From: Alphaproteobacteria bacterium UBA2903
GTDB lineage: Bacteria; Pseudomonadota; Alphaproteobacteria; CAAGCB01; CAG-977
DNA: 64,000 nucleotides
NCBI GenBank assembly: GCA_002349565.1
Contig: DEDN01000035.1
Location: 10,152-74,151, forward strand
Direction: 5' to 3'
The number at the start of each line of letters is the position of its first letter. The first letter of the stretch is position 1. This document shows, piece by piece, positions 60,149 through 64,000 of this stretch. The notes beneath the pieces were generated by a model. It ran no database searches, was not told the DNA's origin, and saw only the letters and a program-made list of their open reading frames with translations. The position numbers and the translations under genes are program-made.

Positions 60149-62797
60149 ATGCTGGAAAAAGTGTACGACCCCGCCGCCGTGGAAACAAAAATTTACGAAC
60201 AATGGGAAAAATCGGGCGCGTTCGCCTGTCATCCCGATTCGGACAAAGAACCGTACTGCATTATGATTCCGCCTCCCAACGTAACGGGCAATCTGCACAT
60301 CGGGCATGCGCTGACGTTCTCCATCCAAGACACTTTGGTTCGCTATCAGCGCATGAAAGGAAAAGACGTCCTGTGGCAGCCGGGGACGGACCACGCGGGC
60401 ATTGCGACGCAGATGGTCGTTGAACGCTTGCTGGCGAAAGAAGGAATATCCCGCCATGACTTGGGACGCGAAAAATTCCTTGAAAAAGTTTGGGAATGGA
60501 AAGCCAAATCGGGCGGTCAAATCGTCGGTCAGCTGCGCCGGCTGGGCGCGTCTTTGGATTGGCCGCGCGAACGCTTTACGATGGACGAAGGGCTGTGCCG
60601 CGCCGTGCGTCAGGAATTCGTGACTTTGTACAAAGACGGATTGGTTTACCGCGCGAAACGCTTGGTCAACTGGGATCCGTATTTGCAGACCGCCGTTTCC
60701 GATTTGGAAGTCGAACAGCGCGAAACCGTCGGCAAAATGTGGTACTTCAAATACGCCGTCGAGGGTGAATCCGACCGCTTTATCACGATTGCGACGACAC
60801 GTCCCGAAACGCTGTTCGGCGATACCGCCGTCGCCGTTTCCGACGAAGACGAACGCTACAAGGACTTAATCGGCAAAAATGTCATCATTCCGATTTGCAA
60901 CCGCGCGATTCCCGTTGTCGCCGACGAACACGCCGACCCGACCAAAGGCACGGGCGCGGTGAAAATCACGCCGGCGCACGACTTTAACGACTTTGAAGTC
61001 GGCAAACGCCACAACTTGCCGATGATCAACATTTTGGATTCGACGGCTCACTTGAACGAAAACGTGCCGGAAGCGTACCGCGGCTTGTCGACTGCCGACG
61101 CGCGCGTCAAGGTGCTGGAGGAAGTCAAGGCTTTGGGACTATTCGTCAAGGAAGAAGACAACCCCATGACGATTCCCTACGGCGACCGTTCGGGCGTCGT
61201 GATTGAACCGTGGCTGACCGACCAATGGTTTGTCGATGCGCCGAAACTGGCGAAAAAAGCGATTGAAGTCGTTGAAGACGGCAGAATCCAATTCGTGCCG
61301 AAAGCTTGGGAAAAAACGTACTTTGAATGGATGAGAAACATTCAGCCGTGGTGTGTTTCCCGCCAGCTGTGGTGGGGACATCAGATTCCCGTGTGGTACG
61401 GTCCCGACGGTCATTACTTTGTCGAGGAAAACGTCGATTTGGCGCAGGCTGAAGCCGACAAATACTACGGCAAGCGCATGGAACTGACGCAAGATCCCGA
61501 CGTGTTCGACACTTGGTTTTCTTCGGGCATTTGGCCTTTTTCGACTCTGGGCTGGCCCGACAACACCAAGGAACTGCAGCGCTATTATCCGACCAATGTT
61601 TTGGTGACGGGCTTTGACATCATTTTCTTCTGGGTCGCCAGAATGGTGATGCTGGGTCTGTACTTTATGAAAGATGTGCCGTTCCGCACCGTTTACATTC
61701 ACGCTTTGGTGCGCGACGAACAGGGACGCAAGATGTCCAAATCCAAAGGCAACGTCGTCGACCCGATGGTTTTGGGCGACAAATACGGCATTGACGCTTT
61801 GCGCTTCACCCTGATTGCCATGGCGGCGCAGGGGCGCGACGTGTGCATGAGCGAATCCCGCGTCGAAGGCTACCGCAACTTTGTGACGAAAATTTGGAAC
61901 GCGGCGCGCTTCTGCGAAATGAACGAATGCAAGCTGGCGGACGGCTATGATCCGAAAGCGCTGAATCAGCCTTTGAACCGTTGGATTGTGTCCAAAGCCG
62001 CCGCGGCGATGGGCAAAGTGACGACCGCCCTTGACGAATACAAGTTCAACGAAGCCGCCGAAGCGGGCTATCAGTTTGCTTGGGGGACGTTCTGCGACTG
62101 GTATTTGGAATTTGCAAAACCGCTTTTCTTCGGCGACGACGAAGCGGCAAAAGCCGAAACGCGCGCGACGGCGGCGTGGGTGCTGGACAGAATCTTGATG
62201 ATGCTGCACCCGATTATCCCGTTCGTGACCGAAGAATTGTGGAGCAAGACCGAAAACCGCAAGCAGATGCTGATGCTGACTGCGTGGGAAGACTTGCACG
62301 ATTTGGTCAACGCCGAAGCCGACGAGGAACTGGATTGGGTGATCGGATTGATTTCCGCGGTGCGTTCTTTGCGTTCGGAAATGAACATTGCGCCGTCCGC
62401 GAAAATCACGATGTACTTGCAGGGCGCAACCGCTGAAGAAGCGCGCCGTTTGGACGCTTTCAAACCGCTGATTAAAACGTTGGCGCGTTTGGAAACGGCT
62501 GAATTGTCGACCTCTGCCGACGATGCCAAGGGCGCGGCGCAAACCGTGTTCGGTACGGCGGCGGTTTTGTTGCCGCTGGCGGGCGTGATTGACGTTGCCA
62601 AGGAAACGGAACGCCTGACCAAGGAAAAGGAAAAGCTGACCAAGGAAATCGGCGGACTGGAAGGTCGTCTGAACAACGAAGCGTTTGTTGCCAAAGCGCC
62701 TGAAAAGGTTGTTGCGGAACAGCGCGCGCGTTTGGCGGACGCCAAAGCCGCTTTGGTCAAAACGGACGAAGCGATGGCGCGTTTGAAAGCTTTATAA
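60149..62797 (+). CDS. valS: Valyl-tRNA synthetase
   Basis: Class I synthetase, 882 residues. HIGH motif in NVTGNLHIGHAL at about 44-55, editing domain with TTRPETLFGDTAVAV, KMSKS motif at 528-532, and C-terminal coiled coil rich in Lys and Glu (ETERLTKEKEKLTKEIGGLE) ending in ARLKAL. ATG at 60149 stands eight bases after aaaggag; a TTG two codons earlier is too close to that RBS. Full length. Confidence 0.97.
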   Translation: MLEKVYDPAAVETKIYEQWEKSGAFACHPDSDKEPYCIMIPPPNVTGNLHIGHALTFSIQDTLVRYQRMKGKDVLWQPGTDHAGIATQMVVERLLAKEGISRHDLGREKFLEKVWEWKAKSGGQIVGQLRRLGASLDWPRERFTMDEGLCRAVRQEFVTLYKDGLVYRAKRLVNWDPYLQTAVSDLEVEQRETVGKMWYFKYAVEGESDRFITIATTRPETLFGDTAVAVSDEDERYKDLIGKNVIIPICNRAIPVVADEHADPTKGTGAVKITPAHDFNDFEVGKRHNLPMINILDSTAHLNENVPEAYRGLSTADARVKVLEEVKALGLFVKEEDNPMTIPYGDRSGVVIEPWLTDQWFVDAPKLAKKAIEVVEDGRIQFVPKAWEKTYFEWMRNIQPWCVSRQLWWGHQIPVWYGPDGHYFVEENVDLAQAEADKYYGKRMELTQDPDVFDTWFSSGIWPFSTLGWPDNTKELQRYYPTNVLVTGFDIIFFWVARMVMLGLYFMKDVPFRTVYIHALVRDEQGRKMSKSKGNVVDPMVLGDKYGIDALRFTLIAMAAQGRDVCMSESRVEGYRNFVTKIWNAARFCEMNECKLADGYDPKALNQPLNRWIVSKAAAAMGKVTTALDEYKFNEAAEAGYQFAWGTFCDWYLEFAKPLFFGDDEAAKAETRATAAWVLDRILMMLHPIIPFVTEELWSKTENRKQMLMLTAWEDLHDLVNAEADEELDWVIGLISAVRSLRSEMNIAPSAKITMYLQGATAEEARRLDAFKPLIKTLARLETAELSTSADDAKGAAQTVFGTAAVLLPLAGVIDVAKETERLTKEKEKLTKEIGGLEGRLNNEAFVAKAPEKVVAEQRARLADAKAALVKTDEAMARLKAL

Positions 62798-62812
62798 TAA
62801 CGGGAGGGGACG

Positions 62813-63742
62813 ATGAAACGGGTCTTGTCGATTGTCTGTTTGTGTTTGCTGGCTGTCAACGCGCAGGCGCAGCAGCGAATCGAAGCTTTGCCCGTGCAAA
62901 CCGTCCCCGCTGTCGAAACGCCGGCGGATGTGGTGCGTGATTTTATGTACGCCGAACAAGCGCGGACATGCGCCGAACTGAAAAGCTTTGCCCGCGACAC
63001 CGTGTTGAAAGACGCGGATTTCATTGAGGCGGCTCAAAACCGCAATACCCGCAAAGCCGCCGTTGCCGCGTCCAAATTCGCGACGATTTTGGCGAATACG
63101 CTGGATACGGATTTTGTATTTTACCATCCGAATACGCGCTTTTTCGTGCGGGTGAACGATAAAAATTATCGCGGGCGCATGCGTTTGTCGTCCGAAGCGG
63201 CAAATTCTCCGTCGCTGTGTTATTGGGAACGATTGCCGTCGCAGGATGTCGTTTACAGCGTTTTGCTGAAGCTTGACGGGGACAAAACGGGTTATCTGAA
63301 AATGTCCAAAAAGCTGACCCGCATGGTCAAAAACGTTCCCGATGCGCTGTCCCGATTCGGAAAAGTGCGTGTGTATACCGCTTTGGACAAGGCTGGCTTG
63401 AAAAAAATGGCATGGTTTAAAATGCGCCGCGCCGAACCCGACAAAACCAAGTTTTCGGGTTGGTGTACGGCGCAAAATCTGGCGTTTTTAAGCTCTATCG
63501 GTTCGGGCAGGGCGCTGGCGAAAAAGCAGCAGCGCAAATTGCTGAAAATGGCGGACGGCAACGAAACGTTCGCTTTGCCCGAATTGAATTTGACAGGCGG
63601 TTCGCTGGCTCTGAACGGTTTGGACGGCGAACGGCTGGGCGCGGTCGTATATGCGTTGGGAACTGCGCCCGCTGTCAAAGATTCGGATGATGCCGCCGAA
63701 TGCGAAAATACGGAAAACATTTTATACCGTTTTTTTGAATAA
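62813..63742 (+). CDS. Exported protein of unknown function
   Basis: 309 residues with a signal peptide (MKRVLSIVCLCLLAVNAQA then QQR). Mature part is mixed alpha/beta with four Cys (RTCAEL, SLCYWE, GWCTAQ, AECENT), so disulfides are possible. No domain recognised. RBS gggagggg precedes the ATG, 15 bp after valS. Followed directly by the second repeat locus. Confidence 0.65.
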   Translation: MKRVLSIVCLCLLAVNAQAQQRIEALPVQTVPAVETPADVVRDFMYAEQARTCAELKSFARDTVLKDADFIEAAQNRNTRKAAVAASKFATILANTLDTDFVFYHPNTRFFVRVNDKNYRGRMRLSSEAANSPSLCYWERLPSQDVVYSVLLKLDGDKTGYLKMSKKLTRMVKNVPDALSRFGKVRVYTALDKAGLKKMAWFKMRRAEPDKTKFSGWCTAQNLAFLSSIGSGRALAKKQQRKLLKMADGNETFALPELNLTGGSLALNGLDGERLGAVVYALGTAPAVKDSDDAAECENTENILYRFFE

Positions 63743-63749
63743 TCTGCTC

Positions 63750-63796
63750 CCCGCAGGGGGACTACTGCCCGCAGGGGGACTACTGCCCGTAGGGGG
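63750..63796 (+). repeat. 18-bp tandem repeat, 2.6 units
   Basis: The unit CCCGCAGGGGGACTACTG begins at 63750 and 63768, with a partial CCCGTAGGGGG at 63786. It starts seven bases after a stop codon, like the 17-bp array at 36984, and shares the CCCGCA(C)GGGGG core with it. Confidence 0.85.
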
Positions 63797-63805
63797 AAAA
63801 CTCCA

Positions 63806-63917
63806 GACTTGAACTTGCGAACCCGCGGAAGCGGGTGAAGCAATCTCGGGACAGGTCGGCACGGGTGCCAATACTTGCACGGGACCGCCACGGGCTACGC
63901 CCTCGCGGTTTCGAGTC
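63806..63917. repeat. Cloverleaf-like palindromic repeat, copy C
   Basis: Same plan as copies A and B but different stems. Outer ends GACTTGAACTTGCGA and TCGCGGTTTCGAGTC; hairpins ACCCGC-ggaa-GCGGGT (63821-63836), GGCA-cggg-TGCC (63858-63869) and GGGC-tac-GCCC (63892-63902). Only the core around CAATCT and GGCACGGGTGCCAAT is close in sequence to A and B. Confidence 0.78.
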
Positions 63918-63929
63918 TATATTAAATAT

Positions 63930-64000
63930 AAATCGAACTTGCGAGCCTGCAACAGCAGGCGCGACAATCTTTGCCTTGGTCGGCACGAGTGCCAATGCTT
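63930..64000. repeat. Cloverleaf-like palindromic repeat, copy D (cut by window end)
   Basis: Begins AAATCGAACTTGCGAG; first hairpin GCCTGC-aaca-GCAGGC (63945-63960), second GGCA-cgag-TGCC (63982-63993). The remaining part lies beyond the window. Confidence 0.75.

Overview
The window comes from an alphaproteobacterial chromosome, most likely an uncultured, probably host-associated or anaerobic lineage. The evidence is a PopZ (DUF2497) gene in the typical order pcm-like, tolC, popZ, valS; nuoN followed by birA and RNase J; an RluC gene in the same run as an ATP12 F1-ATPase chaperone gene; and a chorismate mutase gene followed by hisC. Many small secreted or type IV pilin-like proteins and strongly diverged housekeeping subunits suggest a fast-evolving lineage. 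I cannot assign a species.

Layout. 1-10270: end of the spc/alpha ribosomal operon (secY, adk, then rpsM, rpsK, rpoA, rplQ). The normally contiguous adk-rpsM junction is split by a 6.3 kb block holding a metalloprotease-like protein, a two-component system and an RND efflux pump whose 5' end is deleted. 10271-14363: a candidate structured RNA, a PEGA-like exported protein, glycogen phosphorylase (reverse strand) and a small unknown protein. 14412-25252: a compact complex I operon, nuoABCDGHIJKLMN, without nuoE or nuoF. 25254-29176: birA, RNase J, a small exported protein and RNase D (reverse). 29314-36975: a cysteine-rich exported protein, an AspT/YidE-type transporter, a second metalloprotease-like protein, a COG2509-type flavoprotein, an alanine-type aminotransferase and a D-lactate dehydrogenase-like protein. 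36983-37281: tandem and palindromic repeats. 37354-50921: two type IV pilin-like proteins, a membrane M50-like protease, an MBL-fold hydrolase, uvrA, a lipoprotein, a polytopic membrane protein, an ankyrin-repeat protein, hisI, chorismate mutase, hisC and a lysine 2,3-aminomutase-like radical SAM enzyme. 50943-56797: rarA, rluC, an AsmA-like protein, a short ATP12, acylphosphatase and a family 2 glycosyltransferase. 56896-57053: tRNA-Asn and tRNA-Cys (reverse). 57202-62797: pcm-like, tolC, popZ, valS. 62813-64000: an exported unknown protein and a second repeat locus.

The most striking observation is the complex I operon. All twelve frames are open and mostly overlapping, so the operon looks maintained. 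However, NuoG lacks its N-terminal [2Fe-2S] domain, the NADH module genes are missing from the cluster, NuoD has lost the His and Tyr that hold the quinone headgroup, and NuoH and NuoK have lost E-channel carboxylates. The antiporter-like subunits NuoL, NuoM and NuoN keep their membrane Glu and Lys residues. This looks like a proton-pumping machine rewired at both its electron entry and its quinone/coupling end.

Other notable items are a family of cloverleaf-like palindromic repeats in which stem sequences differ between copies while pairing is kept, 11-bp-period direct repeats that look like operators of the two-component system, and a pair of HExxH...EADA proteins, one of which carries a second, degenerate copy of the catalytic domain.
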